Shown: positions 17,213-26,204, counted from the stretch's first letter. The stretch is 64,000 nt of DNA from DATBHM01 sp963772375 (GCA_963772375.1 CAVYXG010000001.1:62001-126000), one strand, 5' to 3'. The notes: generated by a model not told the origin, from the sequence alone. A program made the numbers and translations.

Positions 17213-17683
17213 TCAGTCCATCGGCGGGCCGAACGGGTCCCACGACACCAGCCCGTGGTCGGCCAGCCGCTTCAGGTCGTCGCCGATCCGCATGTACAGG
17301 AGCCCTCCGCCCGCCAGCCCGAGCCCGACGAGGAGCAGCAGCCGCCAGAGCTGCCCGCTCATCTGGTACAGGATCACGCCCATGATGACGGGCACGACCA
17401 TGCCCGCGACCCCCATCACCGAAAGCAGCCACGACATCCGTCCCATCGAGGGCCGCGGTTCCTGCCGGTCGGCCATGGCGACGACGCGATCGGGCTGGAG
17501 GAAGTACGCGTACCACAGGGCCAGGCTTCCCAGCGCGTAGACCAGGAACACCAGTGTGAGGGTGTTCGGCGTGGAGACGTCCGATGCACCCGGGGCCGTC
17601 AGCAGCCCGAGCGCCACCGCCACCGCGGAGAACCCGAGTCCGGCGAGGTACGCCGTCTGGCGGTTGTGCAGGGCCTGGTTCAC
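17213..17683 (-). CDS. Small integral membrane protein, unknown function
   Basis: A 156-aa protein with four likely transmembrane segments: about residues 11-31, 41-61, 82-104 and 112-131. A hydrophilic C-terminal tail (RIGDDLKRLADHGLVSWDPFGPPMD) follows. I recognise no enzyme motif. It is 22 bp upstream of the GNAT gene on the same strand, so they are probably co-transcribed. The regular spacing of hydrophobic segments argues against a spurious frame. Confidence 0.65.
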   Translation of the reverse strand: MNQALHNRQTAYLAGLGFSAVAVALGLLTAPGASDVSTPNTLTLVFLVYALGSLALWYAYFLQPDRVVAMADRQEPRPSMGRMSWLLSVMGVAGMVVPVIMGVILYQMSGQLWRLLLLVGLGLAGGGLLYMRIGDDLKRLADHGLVSWDPFGPPMD

Positions 17684-17770
17684 GGTCCCTCCCGGACGTT
17701 CGTGTGGACACGACTGCCACCCGGAGTACGTCGCCGGACCGCTCGGCGGTTCGCACGCCCGGCCGCGGCG

Positions 17771-19855
17771 CTACTTGTGCGCCTCTTCCTTCTCCTTCTT
17801 CGCCTCGTCGATGATCTTCTGCGCGAGGTGCTGGGGGACCTCCTCGTAGTGGGAGAACTTCATCCCGAACGTCCCCCGGCCCCCCGTCATCGAGCGGAGG
17901 TCGATCGAGTACCGCGCCACCTCGGCGAGCGGCACCAGCGCCTTCACGCGCTGCCTGCCGGACCCGGTCTGCTCCATTCCCTGGATCTTGCCCCGCTTGG
18001 AGTTCAGGTCGCCCATGATGTCGCCCGTGTAGGAATCCGGCACGACGACTTCGAGCTCGACGATCGGCTCGAGCAGCGACACCCCGGCCAGGCTCGCCGC
18101 CTCCCGCATCGCGAGGGAGCCCGCGATCTGGAACGCGATGTCCGACGAGTCCACCGTGTGGAACTTCCCGTCGTACAGCGAGACCTTCACGTCGACCATC
18201 GGGTACCCGGCGGCGATGCCGTCGGCCATGGCCTTGACGACGCCCTTCTCGACCGAGGGGATGAACTGGTTGGGGATCACGCCGCCGACGATCCTGTCGT
18301 CGAACTCGAACCCGCCGCCGTGGGGGAGCGGCCCGACCTCGATCCAGCAGACGGCGTACTGGCCGTGGCCGCCCGACTGCTTCACGTGACGGCCCTGGGC
18401 CTTGGCCGAGCCCCGGAGCGTCTCCTTGTACGGGATGCGCGCCGGACGGCTCGTGACGTCGACGCCGTACTTGCGCTTCATGCGCTCGAGCACGACGTCG
18501 AGGTGCCCCTCGCCCATGCCGTACATGACGGTCTCGTGTGTTTCCTCGCTCCGTTCGATGCGAAGCGTCGGGTCCTCCTCGCGGACGCGAGCGAGCGCGG
18601 TCGAGAGCTTGTCCTCGTCGCCCTTGGTCTTCGGTTCGACCGCGATCCCGAGGAGCGGCTCCGGCATCGGGATCGGCGGTAGCACGATCGGATCGTCCTT
18701 GGTCGAGAACGTATCGCCGGTGTGGGTGTGGTTGAGCTTCGCGACCGCGCCGATGTCGCCGGCCGGCACCTCGGACACGCTGTCGTGGTCCTTGCCCTTC
18801 AGCGTGAACAGCTGCCCGACGCGCTCCTCGGTCTTCTTGGACGCGTTGTACACCGACGAATCCGGACGGACCCTGCCCGAGAACACCCGGAACATCGTGA
18901 TGTGGCCGACGTAGGGGTCGGACAACGTCTTGAACACCAGCGCGGCGAGCGGGCCGTTGGCGTCGGTCCGCCGCTCGGCCTCGCCCTTCGGGCCCTCCAC
19001 CTTGACCGGAGGGCGTTCCTGCGGCGAGGGGAACACGTCCGCGACGAACTTGGTGAGCAGGTCGACGCCGACCGGCCTCGCCGCGGCCGTCACGAGCACC
19101 GGCGCGACCTTCGCGTCGACGAACCCCGCGTGGAGCCCCTTCACCAGCTCGTCGGTGGGGAGCTCGCCGGTCTCCAGGTACTGCTCGAGCAGCGCGTCGT
19201 CGGCCTCCGCGATGGCCTCGGTGAGCTTCTCCCGCAGGGGGTCGGCCTTGGCGTGCAGCTCGTCAGGCCAGTCGCCCTCGGTGCCGGTCGGGTCCGACCC
19301 GTACGTGAACGCCTTGCCGGACAGCAGGTTGGCCACGCCGCGGAACTCGTGTTCCTCCCCGATGGGGAACTGCAGCGGTGCGACCTGCGTTCCGAACGAC
19401 TTCACGAGCTCGTCGAGCGTTCGCTCGAACGACGCGCGCTCGCGATCGAGCTTGTTGATGACGATCGCCCGGGGGAGGCCGAGCTCGGCCGCGAGCTCCC
19501 AGGCCACCTCGGTCTGGACCTCGACGCCGTCCACCGCGCTGACCACGATGATCACGGCGTCGACGGCTCGGATCGCCGAGTGTACGTCGCCGACGAAGTC
19601 CGCGTAGCCGGGGGCGTCGAGGAGGTTGACCTTCACACCGCCGACCTCCACCGGGGCGAGCGACAGCGAGACGCTGATGCCCTTGCGGACCTCCTCGGGG
19701 TCGTGGTCGGAGACCGTGTTGCCGTCCTCGACCCGGCCCATCCGAGTGACGGCTCCGCTGGTGAACAGCATCGCCTCGAGGAGCGTGGTCTTGCCGGCGC
19801 CGCCGTGGCCGAGGAGCAGGACGTTGCGGATGTTGGACGGCTCGTAGGTCTTCAT
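17771..19855 (-). CDS. Elongation factor G-like GTPase, EF-G2 (FusA2) type
   Basis: A 694-aa protein with the EF-G domain order: G domain, domain II, and III-V (C-terminal GGRGTFGMKFSHYEEVP). G1 is GHGGAGKTTLLEAML rather than the canonical GHIDAGKTT, G3 is DAPGYADF where canonical EF-G has DTPGHVDF, and G4 is NKLD. Loss of the catalytic His (Tyr here) and the altered G1 resemble the actinobacterial second EF-G, Rv0120c-like, reported to lack ribosome-dependent GTPase activity in mycobacteria. So it is probably not the main translocase. A GGAAGGA ribosome site precedes the ATG. No rpsL/rpsG/tuf neighbours. Confidence 0.9.
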   Translation of the reverse strand: MKTYEPSNIRNVLLLGHGGAGKTTLLEAMLFTSGAVTRMGRVEDGNTVSDHDPEEVRKGISVSLSLAPVEVGGVKVNLLDAPGYADFVGDVHSAIRAVDAVIIVVSAVDGVEVQTEVAWELAAELGLPRAIVINKLDRERASFERTLDELVKSFGTQVAPLQFPIGEEHEFRGVANLLSGKAFTYGSDPTGTEGDWPDELHAKADPLREKLTEAIAEADDALLEQYLETGELPTDELVKGLHAGFVDAKVAPVLVTAAARPVGVDLLTKFVADVFPSPQERPPVKVEGPKGEAERRTDANGPLAALVFKTLSDPYVGHITMFRVFSGRVRPDSSVYNASKKTEERVGQLFTLKGKDHDSVSEVPAGDIGAVAKLNHTHTGDTFSTKDDPIVLPPIPMPEPLLGIAVEPKTKGDEDKLSTALARVREEDPTLRIERSEETHETVMYGMGEGHLDVVLERMKRKYGVDVTSRPARIPYKETLRGSAKAQGRHVKQSGGHGQYAVCWIEVGPLPHGGGFEFDDRIVGGVIPNQFIPSVEKGVVKAMADGIAAGYPMVDVKVSLYDGKFHTVDSSDIAFQIAGSLAMREAASLAGVSLLEPIVELEVVVPDSYTGDIMGDLNSKRGKIQGMEQTGSGRQRVKALVPLAEVARYSIDLRSMTGGRGTFGMKFSHYEEVPQHLAQKIIDEAKKEKEEAHK

Positions 19856-19975
19856 GGAGTCCTTCCGCTGAGCTCGAGGGCTTGGGTGACGGCGATTCTA
19901 GTGGACGGTCGGAACGCCCGGCCGGGCGTCCTGGGGTCACCCGACCGGCGCCCGGGCCCCCGGCCCGCGTCCGCG

Positions 19976-21982
19976 TCAGTCCACCGTGGCCCAGACGCCG
20001 CCCTCACCGGCCGAGACAGCGCCCGGACCCGGTGCTCCCGAGACCGGGATGGGCGTCCCCACCGCAGACACGGGGTCGATCCTCCACACTGCGCCCTCGC
20101 TCGGGGACGTCACCCATACGGAGCCGCCGCCCACGGCGATCCACGACGGGTCCTCTCCGACCCGGATCTGCTGTCCGACGGCTCCCGTGGAGGGGTCGAT
20201 CGGCAGCACCAGCCCACTCGCACGATCCATCACCCAGACGCCGTTCGGGTCGGCGGCGATGGCGTCGGCGCCGCCGGGAAGCGTGATCGTCGTCCACTTC
20301 CGGGTTTCCGGGTCGACCCGGTACACGGCCCCGGCGAGGTTGTCGGCGACCCAGACGTCCCCTCCCGCGACGGCGACGCCGCTCCCCCCGGGAAGACCCG
20401 AGATCGTCTTCGCGATCCTGTTCGTGCCGGGATCGATCTGGAGGAGCGTTCCGGCTGCCTCCAGGACCCAGACGCCCTCCCGCGACCCCGCAGCAAGGCC
20501 CGCGCTCGTCGAGGGGAGGGGGATGGTCGCGAGCGTCCGGTCGTTGCCGGTATCGATTCGGAAGAGCTCGTCGGCGGCGGGCCCGGCGAGTCCGCCGAAG
20601 GTGAGGACCCACAACGAGCCCTCTCCCGCCGCGAGGAACTCGTTCTGGGCGCCGGACCGGCGGAGCGTTCTCCGATCCTCGACCGATCCGGTGTCGGGGT
20701 CGATCCTCGCGATCTCGGTTTCGCCGATGCCGGCATCGACCCAGATGCTCCCCTCGGCGGCCAGGATCGGCCGGGGGACGATCGCATTGACCGCCCCGGG
20801 CATCCGCCGGAGCGACAGCGGGTAGCCGTGCTCCACGGCGCCGGTCCGAAGATCGAGCCTGGCGAGGCCCGCGAACCCCGCCGGGAGCGGGCCCGCGCCG
20901 GTCGACGCGGGGACGGAGGGTGATGAGCCCGGCGTCGTCGACGCGGATGTGGACGGCGTCGGGCTCGGCGCCCCTCCTCCGGCGAGGAGTGCGACGACGA
21001 GCGCGACGACGGCGATCGCCGCGACTCCCGCGCCACCGAACACGACGCGACGACGCCGACGGTCGGGGGCGGGTTTCGCCGCCGGAGCCCGGGGCTCGTC
21101 GCGGACGGGGACGATCGGCTGCCCGGGCGCAGGCTCGAGGAGCGCCCGGCGGGTGCCGCTCGCCATGTCCCCGGCGGACCGGTAGCGATCGTCCGGCTCC
21201 TTGGCCATCGCGGCGGACACGACGGCGTCGATGCCCGCGGGAAACCCCTCCGCACGTTCGGTCACACTCGGCGGCGGGTCGTTGAGGTGGGCGAACATCA
21301 CCGCCACCTCGGTGTCCCGGACGAACGGCGGCTCCCCCGTGCAGCACTCGTAGAGCAGGCACCCGAGCGAGTACACGTCCGTGCGCCCGTCCACCGGCTC
21401 GGAGCGGATCTGCTCGGGGGCCACGTAGTCGATGGTCCCCACGAACTGACCCGACCTGGTGATCCCCGATCCGGACAGGGACTTCTTGGTCAGCCCGAAG
21501 TCGGCCAGGTAGAGGTGCCCGACCCTCGCCGGGGCGGTGGCGGGCGACAGCAGCACGTTGGCCGGCTTGACGTCGCGATGGACCAGCCCCTCGGCGTGGG
21601 CGGCATCGAGCGCGGCCCCCAGCTGGTCCACGACCCGCACGACGTCGGACGGATCGAGCGGGCCATGGTCGGCGAGCAACGTCTTGAGGTCCGAGCCGCG
21701 CACGTACCGCATGGCGATGAACAGGAGGCCCTCGGCCTCGCCGGCGTCGTAGACCGGGATCACGTTCGGATGGTCGAGTCCCGCCGCGATGCGCGATTCC
21801 CGCACGAACCGTTGGCGGAAGGCCTCGTTCTCGGCGAGCTCGGGCGCGAGCAGCTTGAGCGCCGCCTTCCGCTCGAGGCCTTCGTGGTGGGCGAGGTAGA
21901 CCACGCTCATCCCGCCCCGGCCGATGAGCGACTCGATCCGGTACCCGGCAACCAGCGTCCCGACCCGTGGGTCCATCGCCAT
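19976..21982 (-). CDS. Membrane Ser/Thr protein kinase with extracytoplasmic beta-propeller-like sensor
   Basis: A 668-aa Hanks-type kinase. The glycine loop GRGGMSVVYLA is at residues 21-31, followed by the Lys in KAALKLL, catalytic HRDVKPANVLL near 140, DFGLTKK near 166 and APEQI. A Pro/Arg-rich juxtamembrane stretch ends in RRRRR, then one transmembrane helix (about 330-352) and a Ser/Thr/Pro linker. The outer domain of ~280 residues has repeats of the form GSxWVxD...IDPxTGxV, as in Vgb/NHL-type propellers. No PASTA repeats. TACAAA lies 7 nt before the start, the leaderless pattern. A second kinase of the same plan is at 50567-52939. The ligand is unknown. Confidence 0.9.
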   Translation of the reverse strand: MAMDPRVGTLVAGYRIESLIGRGGMSVVYLAHHEGLERKAALKLLAPELAENEAFRQRFVRESRIAAGLDHPNVIPVYDAGEAEGLLFIAMRYVRGSDLKTLLADHGPLDPSDVVRVVDQLGAALDAAHAEGLVHRDVKPANVLLSPATAPARVGHLYLADFGLTKKSLSGSGITRSGQFVGTIDYVAPEQIRSEPVDGRTDVYSLGCLLYECCTGEPPFVRDTEVAVMFAHLNDPPPSVTERAEGFPAGIDAVVSAAMAKEPDDRYRSAGDMASGTRRALLEPAPGQPIVPVRDEPRAPAAKPAPDRRRRRVVFGGAGVAAIAVVALVVALLAGGGAPSPTPSTSASTTPGSSPSVPASTGAGPLPAGFAGLARLDLRTGAVEHGYPLSLRRMPGAVNAIVPRPILAAEGSIWVDAGIGETEIARIDPDTGSVEDRRTLRRSGAQNEFLAAGEGSLWVLTFGGLAGPAADELFRIDTGNDRTLATIPLPSTSAGLAAGSREGVWVLEAAGTLLQIDPGTNRIAKTISGLPGGSGVAVAGGDVWVADNLAGAVYRVDPETRKWTTITLPGGADAIAADPNGVWVMDRASGLVLPIDPSTGAVGQQIRVGEDPSWIAVGGGSVWVTSPSEGAVWRIDPVSAVGTPIPVSGAPGPGAVSAGEGGVWATVD

Positions 21983-21989
21983 GGCCGGT

Positions 21990-22075
21990 TTTGTAGCACC
22001 TCGTGCGACGCCGGAACAGCCGGTTCCCGCTCCTGGTCGGTGGACCCGGAGGCCCAAAACCGCTGGTGGTACGCT
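21990..22075. promoter_or_regulatory. Back-to-back -10 hexamers, kinase gene / phosphatidyltransferase gene
   Basis: The two divergent starts are 103 bp apart. On the minus strand TACAAA (21990-21995) lies 7 nt before the kinase ATG. On the plus strand TACGCT (22070-22075) lies 10 nt before the phosphatidyltransferase ATG. Both spacings imply leaderless or near-leaderless messages. Confidence 0.45.
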
Positions 22076-22085
22076 CCGGCGAACG

Positions 22086-22637
22086 ATGGCGATCGCGCAG
22101 GTTCGGGCCCGGTTCGCGGACCGTTCGGTCCCCGGTTCCGGGCTGACCGAGGCGCTCATCGGGGTCGCGGCCCTGCTGGTCGGGGCCGGCACCGCGCTCG
22201 CCATCACGGGCTCTCCGAGATGGGCGGGCGCGGCCGCCGCGGGAGCCGGGGCCCTGCTCGTCGGAAGTGGCGTCCGTGTGGCCCGGGACCGCGCGCCGGT
22301 CGACCTGTTCCTCGACTCGATCACCGACCGGGCGTTCGACGGCTGTCTGCTCTCGTCGATCGCGCTGGTCCTCCGGACGGCCGACCGCGCAACCGCCGCG
22401 ATCGCCGTCGCCGCGCTCGTGGCGAGCTTCGTCGCGGCGTACGAGCGGGCCCGGGGCCGCGCGCTCGGCTATCCGGTCGACGACAGCCTCGTCGCCCGGG
22501 CCGCCCGGTACGGATTGGTGGCCCTCGGCCTGCTCGTCCCCGGATGGCTGCGGGGAGCCCTCATCGCCGTTCTGGCGCTGTCCCTCCTCGTCGTGGCCGT
22601 CCGGGCCAGCCAGGTCGCCAAGCTGGAGCGGGAGTGA
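22086..22637 (+). CDS. CDP-alcohol phosphatidyltransferase-like membrane protein with degenerate motif
   Basis: A 183-aa polytopic membrane protein in the position of pgsA1, the phosphatidylinositol-phosphate synthase of actinobacteria. The segment FLDSITDRAFDG matches the second half of the CDP-alcohol phosphotransferase motif. The first half, expected as DxxDGxxAR, reads LLVGSGVRVAR: both Asp are missing. The Gly of the GxxxDxxxD part is Asp. At least five hydrophobic segments surround it. It is therefore either a diverged enzyme or an inactive paralogue. It overlaps the next start by GTGA. Confidence 0.72.
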   Translation: MAIAQVRARFADRSVPGSGLTEALIGVAALLVGAGTALAITGSPRWAGAAAAGAGALLVGSGVRVARDRAPVDLFLDSITDRAFDGCLLSSIALVLRTADRATAAIAVAALVASFVAAYERARGRALGYPVDDSLVARAARYGLVALGLLVPGWLRGALIAVLALSLLVVAVRASQVAKLERE

Positions 22638-23596
22638 CCGACCTCCCGGCGGCGGCTTCCGCCACCGCGGAGGCCGGCGACCGCCTCACGGGCGGGCAGC
22701 GGCTGTCTCTCTCCCTCTACACGACGATGGAACGCGTGGCCACGACGTGGCCCGAACGCCCGGCCAGGGCGCTGTTCGGGCTGTACGGCGCCCTCGGGTA
22801 CCGCCTGTTGCCGAAGCTCCGGGCCACCGTCGCCCGGAACTACGCCCAGGTCCTGGGGCTCCCCCCGGATTCGGAGCTGGTCCAGGGCGCCGTCCGCGAG
22901 GGATTCGGCCTGTATGCCCGGTACTGGTACGAGTCGTTCGCCGTTCGCACGTGGAGCCGGGACCGGATGAACGAACGGTTCCAGGTCGACGGCGCCGAGC
23001 ACATGCACGACGCGATCGCCGCCGGCACCGGCTGCATCGTCGCGCTGCCCCACATGGGGAACTGGGACGCCGCCGGGAAATGGGTGGCCGGCCACCACAG
23101 GATCGTGGCCGTGGCGGAGGTACTCCGGCCCCGGCAGATGTACGAGCTGTTCCTCCGGCACCGGCGCGACCTCGGGATGGAGATCGTGCCGCTCACGGAG
23201 GACGGCTCGGCCGGCGTGCAGCTCGCCCGGCTGCTGGCCGACAACTACGTCGTCGCCCTCGTGGCCGACCGGGACCTCGGCGGTCGGGGCGTCGAGTGCG
23301 AGATGTTCGGCCGGATCCGGCGGCTGCCGCCCGGGCCCGCGCTGCTGTCGCTCTCGACGGGCGCGCCCCTGCTCTCGTGCCCCACATACACCACCGAGGA
23401 CGGCTGGATCTGCCGGATGAGCCCGCCCCTCGAGATCGAGCGAACCGGCCGGATGCGCGACGACGTCACGACGCTCACGAGGCTGCTCGCGGCGGATTGG
23501 GAGCGCGGCATCGCCGCGAAGCCCACCGACTGGCACATGTTCCAGCCGGCGTGGGACTTCGCCGAGCCATCGGTCCCGTCCGACGGCGTCCCGTGA
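22634..23596 (+). CDS. Phosphatidylinositol mannoside-type acyltransferase (LpxL/HtrB family)
   Basis: A 320-aa acyltransferase of the lipid A lauroyltransferase-like family, which in actinobacteria acylates PIM lipids (PatA type). The catalytic HxxxxD motif is LPHMGNWDAAG near residue 138. Other family blocks are VAVAEVLRPRQMYELFLRHRRDLGMEIVPL, VALVADRDLGGRGVECEMFG and the C-terminal DWHMFQPAWDF. It is coupled by GTGA overlaps to both neighbours, which supports action on the same mannolipid. The acyl donor is presumably acyl-CoA. Confidence 0.9.
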   Translation: MTDLPAAASATAEAGDRLTGGQRLSLSLYTTMERVATTWPERPARALFGLYGALGYRLLPKLRATVARNYAQVLGLPPDSELVQGAVREGFGLYARYWYESFAVRTWSRDRMNERFQVDGAEHMHDAIAAGTGCIVALPHMGNWDAAGKWVAGHHRIVAVAEVLRPRQMYELFLRHRRDLGMEIVPLTEDGSAGVQLARLLADNYVVALVADRDLGGRGVECEMFGRIRRLPPGPALLSLSTGAPLLSCPTYTTEDGWICRMSPPLEIERTGRMRDDVTTLTRLLAADWERGIAAKPTDWHMFQPAWDFAEPSVPSDGVP

Positions 23597-24705
23597 GGAT
23601 CGTCCAGGCGTGCCCGTACGCCTGGGATGCGCTCGGCGGCGTCCAGGTGCACGTCCGGCAGCTGGCCGGCCACCTCCGGTCTCGCGGGCACGACGTCCTG
23701 GTTCTGGCGCCGGCGTTCCGGCCGGGAGACCTGCGCGAGCCGGGCGTGCGGGTGACGGGACGTCCGTTCAGGATCCCGTACAACGGGTCGGTTGCGCCGA
23801 TCGCACCGCGCCCGTCCACGCTGCGGGCGGTGGCGCGGGCGCTCGGCGAGTTCGCCCCCGACCTCGTGCACGTGCACGAGCCGTTCGCCCCGAGCACGTC
23901 GATGGCGGCCGCGCTCCGCGCGAAGGTCCCGGTGGTGGCGACGTTCCACGCGTTCGCGGAGCGGTCCCGCCTGCTGGATGTCGCCGCGCCGGCCCTGCGG
24001 CCCCTGTGGCGGCGGCTCGACGTCCGGATCGCGGTGTCCGAGGCCGCGGCCTCGTTCGTCTCGGCGCGGCTGGGGAACGGGCTCGTCGTGGTCCCGAACG
24101 GCGCCGAGGTCGACCTGTTCGCGGACGCGACGCCCGCTGAGGGGCTGCCCGAAGGCCGCCGGATCCTGTTCGTGAACCGGCTGGAGCCGCGCAAGGGATT
24201 CCGGGTGGCGGCGGAGGCGTTCGGCATCCTCGCGGCCGATCGCCCGGACGCGGTCCTGGTGGTGGCCGGCGACGGTGAGGAGCGAGCGGCGATCACCGAC
24301 CTCCCGGCCGCGATCCGCAGTCGCGTGGTGATGCTCGGGAACGTCCCGCACGACGAGCTGCCGCCGTATCACACGGCCTCCGAGGTCTTCGTCGGCTCGG
24401 CGCGGCGGAACGAGAGCTTCGGCATCGTGCTCGTCGAGGCCATGGCCGCAGGGCTCCCCGTGGTCGCCAGCGACATCCCGGGGTACCGGGAGGTGGTGCG
24501 GGACGGCGTCGAGGGCCGGCTGGTTCCCCCGTCCGACCCGGTGGCGCTGGCCGCGGCGCTCCGGGAGGTGCTGGACGACCCGGCGCTCGCGGCCCGGCTC
24601 GGCGCGGCCGGCCGGGAGCGGGCGCGTTCGTACTCGTGGGACACCGTCGCCGCGACCGTCGAGGACCTCTACTCGGTCGCACTCGCCCCCGGACGCCCCG
24701 CCTGA
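23593..24705 (+). CDS. pimA: GT4 glycosyltransferase, PimA-like phosphatidylinositol mannosyltransferase
   Basis: A 370-aa GT-B glycosyltransferase. The N-terminal domain opens with VRIVQACPYAWDALGGVQVHV, the GGVQ substrate loop of PimA-type enzymes. LVHVHEPF and VATFHAF are further markers. The C-terminal nucleotide-sugar domain has FVNRLEPRKGFRVAAEAF, VVAGDGEER and the ExxxxxxxE motif in NESFGIVLVEAMAAGLPVVAS. The predicted reaction is mannosyl transfer from GDP-mannose to phosphatidylinositol at the inner membrane face. Context is decisive here, as sequence alone fits other GT4 enzymes. GTG start overlaps the acyltransferase stop. Confidence 0.85.
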   Translation: MRIVQACPYAWDALGGVQVHVRQLAGHLRSRGHDVLVLAPAFRPGDLREPGVRVTGRPFRIPYNGSVAPIAPRPSTLRAVARALGEFAPDLVHVHEPFAPSTSMAAALRAKVPVVATFHAFAERSRLLDVAAPALRPLWRRLDVRIAVSEAAASFVSARLGNGLVVVPNGAEVDLFADATPAEGLPEGRRILFVNRLEPRKGFRVAAEAFGILAADRPDAVLVVAGDGEERAAITDLPAAIRSRVVMLGNVPHDELPPYHTASEVFVGSARRNESFGIVLVEAMAAGLPVVASDIPGYREVVRDGVEGRLVPPSDPVALAAALREVLDDPALAARLGAAGRERARSYSWDTVAATVEDLYSVALAPGRPA

Positions 24706-24719
24706 ACGCGGGGGTTCGC

Positions 24720-24725
24720 TAAGAT
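24720..24725 (+). promoter_or_regulatory. -10 hexamer for a leaderless lemA mRNA
   Basis: TAAGAT ends 6 nt before the lemA GTG. No ribosome site fits in the gap, consistent with a leaderless transcript. Confidence 0.5.
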
Positions 24726-24731
24726 TCCATC

Positions 24732-25289
24732 GTGCTCGGCATCTGGCTGGTCCTCGCGGCGGTCCTGATCTTCGCGATCTACGTCGTCTACGTCTTCAAC
24801 AAGCTCGTCCGGACGAAGAACCGCGTCAACAACGCGTGGTCGCAGATCGACGTCCAGCTCCGCCGCCGATACGACCTCATCCCCAACCTCGTCGAGTCCG
24901 TGAAGGGCTACGCCGCGCACGAGCGCGAGGTGTTCGAGGAGGTCACCCAGGCTCGCGCGAGCGGCGAGCAGGCGCAGACCGTGCAGGATCAGGCCAGCGC
25001 CGAGAACCAGATCACGTCGGGGCTCCGCCGGCTGATCGCCGTCGCGGAGAACTACCCGGAGCTGAAGGCGAACCAGAACTTCCTCGCGCTCCAGGAGGAG
25101 CTCACGTCCACCGAGTCGAAGATCGCGTTCGCGCGCCAGTTCTACAACGACCAGGTCACGATCCTGAACAACCTCATCCAGTCGTTCCCGTCGAACTTCG
25201 TCGCGAAGGTCTTCGGCTACCAGCCGAGGGAGTTCTTCGAGATCGACGAGACGGCGGCGCGGGGACCCGTGACCACGTCCTTCTCCTAG
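24732..25289 (+). CDS. lemA: LemA family protein
   Basis: A 185-aa membrane-anchored protein. One N-terminal transmembrane helix (about residues 2-20) precedes NKLVRTKNRVNNAWSQIDVQLRRRYDLIPNLVESVKGYAAHE, the LemA signature. Long helices follow and AFARQFYNDQVTILNNLIQSFPSN ends the domain. LemA proteins sit at the cytoplasmic membrane with an outward helical domain and often pair with HtpX or TPM proteins. Here htpX begins 6 bp downstream, so a shared role in envelope quality control is likely. GTG start. Confidence 0.93.
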   Translation: MLGIWLVLAAVLIFAIYVVYVFNKLVRTKNRVNNAWSQIDVQLRRRYDLIPNLVESVKGYAAHEREVFEEVTQARASGEQAQTVQDQASAENQITSGLRRLIAVAENYPELKANQNFLALQEELTSTESKIAFARQFYNDQVTILNNLIQSFPSNFVAKVFGYQPREFFEIDETAARGPVTTSFS

Positions 25290-25295
25290 GCACCC

Positions 25296-26204
25296 GTGTA
25301 CGAACAGATCAGCAGGAACAAGCGCAGGACGGTGCTGCTCATCCTGTTCATGATCGTGCTGTTCGTCGGCGTCGGGTGGGCGCTCGCGATCCTGCTGGGC
25401 GGATCCGGCATCGTCGGCCTCGGCATCGCGTTGGTGGTGATGCTCTTCCTGTCGTTCTCGTCGTACCGGTGGGGCGACAAGCTCGTGCTCGCATCCGCCC
25501 GGGCCAAGGAGGTCACGCCCGAGGAGCAACCGCGCCTGCACAACATCGTGGAGGGCATGGCCATCGCCTCCGGGATGCCCAAGCCCCGCGTCTACGTCGT
25601 CCCGGAGAACGCGCCGAACGCCTTCGCCACCGGCCGCGACCCCGAGCATTCCCACATCGCGGTCACGCAGGGCCTGCTCGGCATGATGAACCGCGTCGAG
25701 CTCGAGGGGGTCGTGGCCCACGAGATGTCGCACATCGTGGACCGGGACATCCTGCTCGGGACCATCGTCGCGACGCTCGTGGGCGTCGTGGTGCTGGTGG
25801 CGGAGTTCATGCTCCGGTGGTTCTGGTGGGGCGGCATCGGCGGCCGGCGGGGCGACGACCGCAACGGGGGGGCGGCCGGCGCGATCTTCGCGATCGTGGG
25901 GATCGCGCTGCTGGTGCTGGCGCCGCTGTTCGCCCAGATCGTGAAGTTCGCGGTCAGCCGCCGCCGCGAGTACCTCGCCGACGCCGAGGGCGCGATGCTG
26001 ACTCGCTATCCGCCCGGTCTCGCCGCCGCGCTGAAGAAGATCGCGGTCTCGCCGCACGGCATGCGGAGCGCCAACAACGCCACCGCGCACCTGTGGCTCG
26101 ACCAGCCCTCGCGCGTCCCGGGCGAGCAGATGGGGTTCATGGAGAAGCTGTTCTCGACGCACCCTCCGATCCAGGACCGCATCCGCATCCTCGAGGAGAT
26201 GTAG
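25296..26204 (+). CDS. htpX: HtpX-like membrane zinc metalloprotease (M48)
   Basis: A 302-aa M48 protease. Two N-terminal transmembrane helices lie at about residues 14-32 and 36-53. The zinc motif VVAHEMSHIVDRD (HExxH) is near residue 147, flanked by PNAFATGRDPEHSHIAVT. Two more hydrophobic segments follow, and the third zinc ligand is the Glu in RRREYLADAEGA. THPPIQDRIRILEEM is the typical end. It would degrade misfolded membrane proteins, probably alongside LemA. GTG start; complete. Confidence 0.94.
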   Translation: MYEQISRNKRRTVLLILFMIVLFVGVGWALAILLGGSGIVGLGIALVVMLFLSFSSYRWGDKLVLASARAKEVTPEEQPRLHNIVEGMAIASGMPKPRVYVVPENAPNAFATGRDPEHSHIAVTQGLLGMMNRVELEGVVAHEMSHIVDRDILLGTIVATLVGVVVLVAEFMLRWFWWGGIGGRRGDDRNGGAAGAIFAIVGIALLVLAPLFAQIVKFAVSRRREYLADAEGAMLTRYPPGLAAALKKIAVSPHGMRSANNATAHLWLDQPSRVPGEQMGFMEKLFSTHPPIQDRIRILEEM

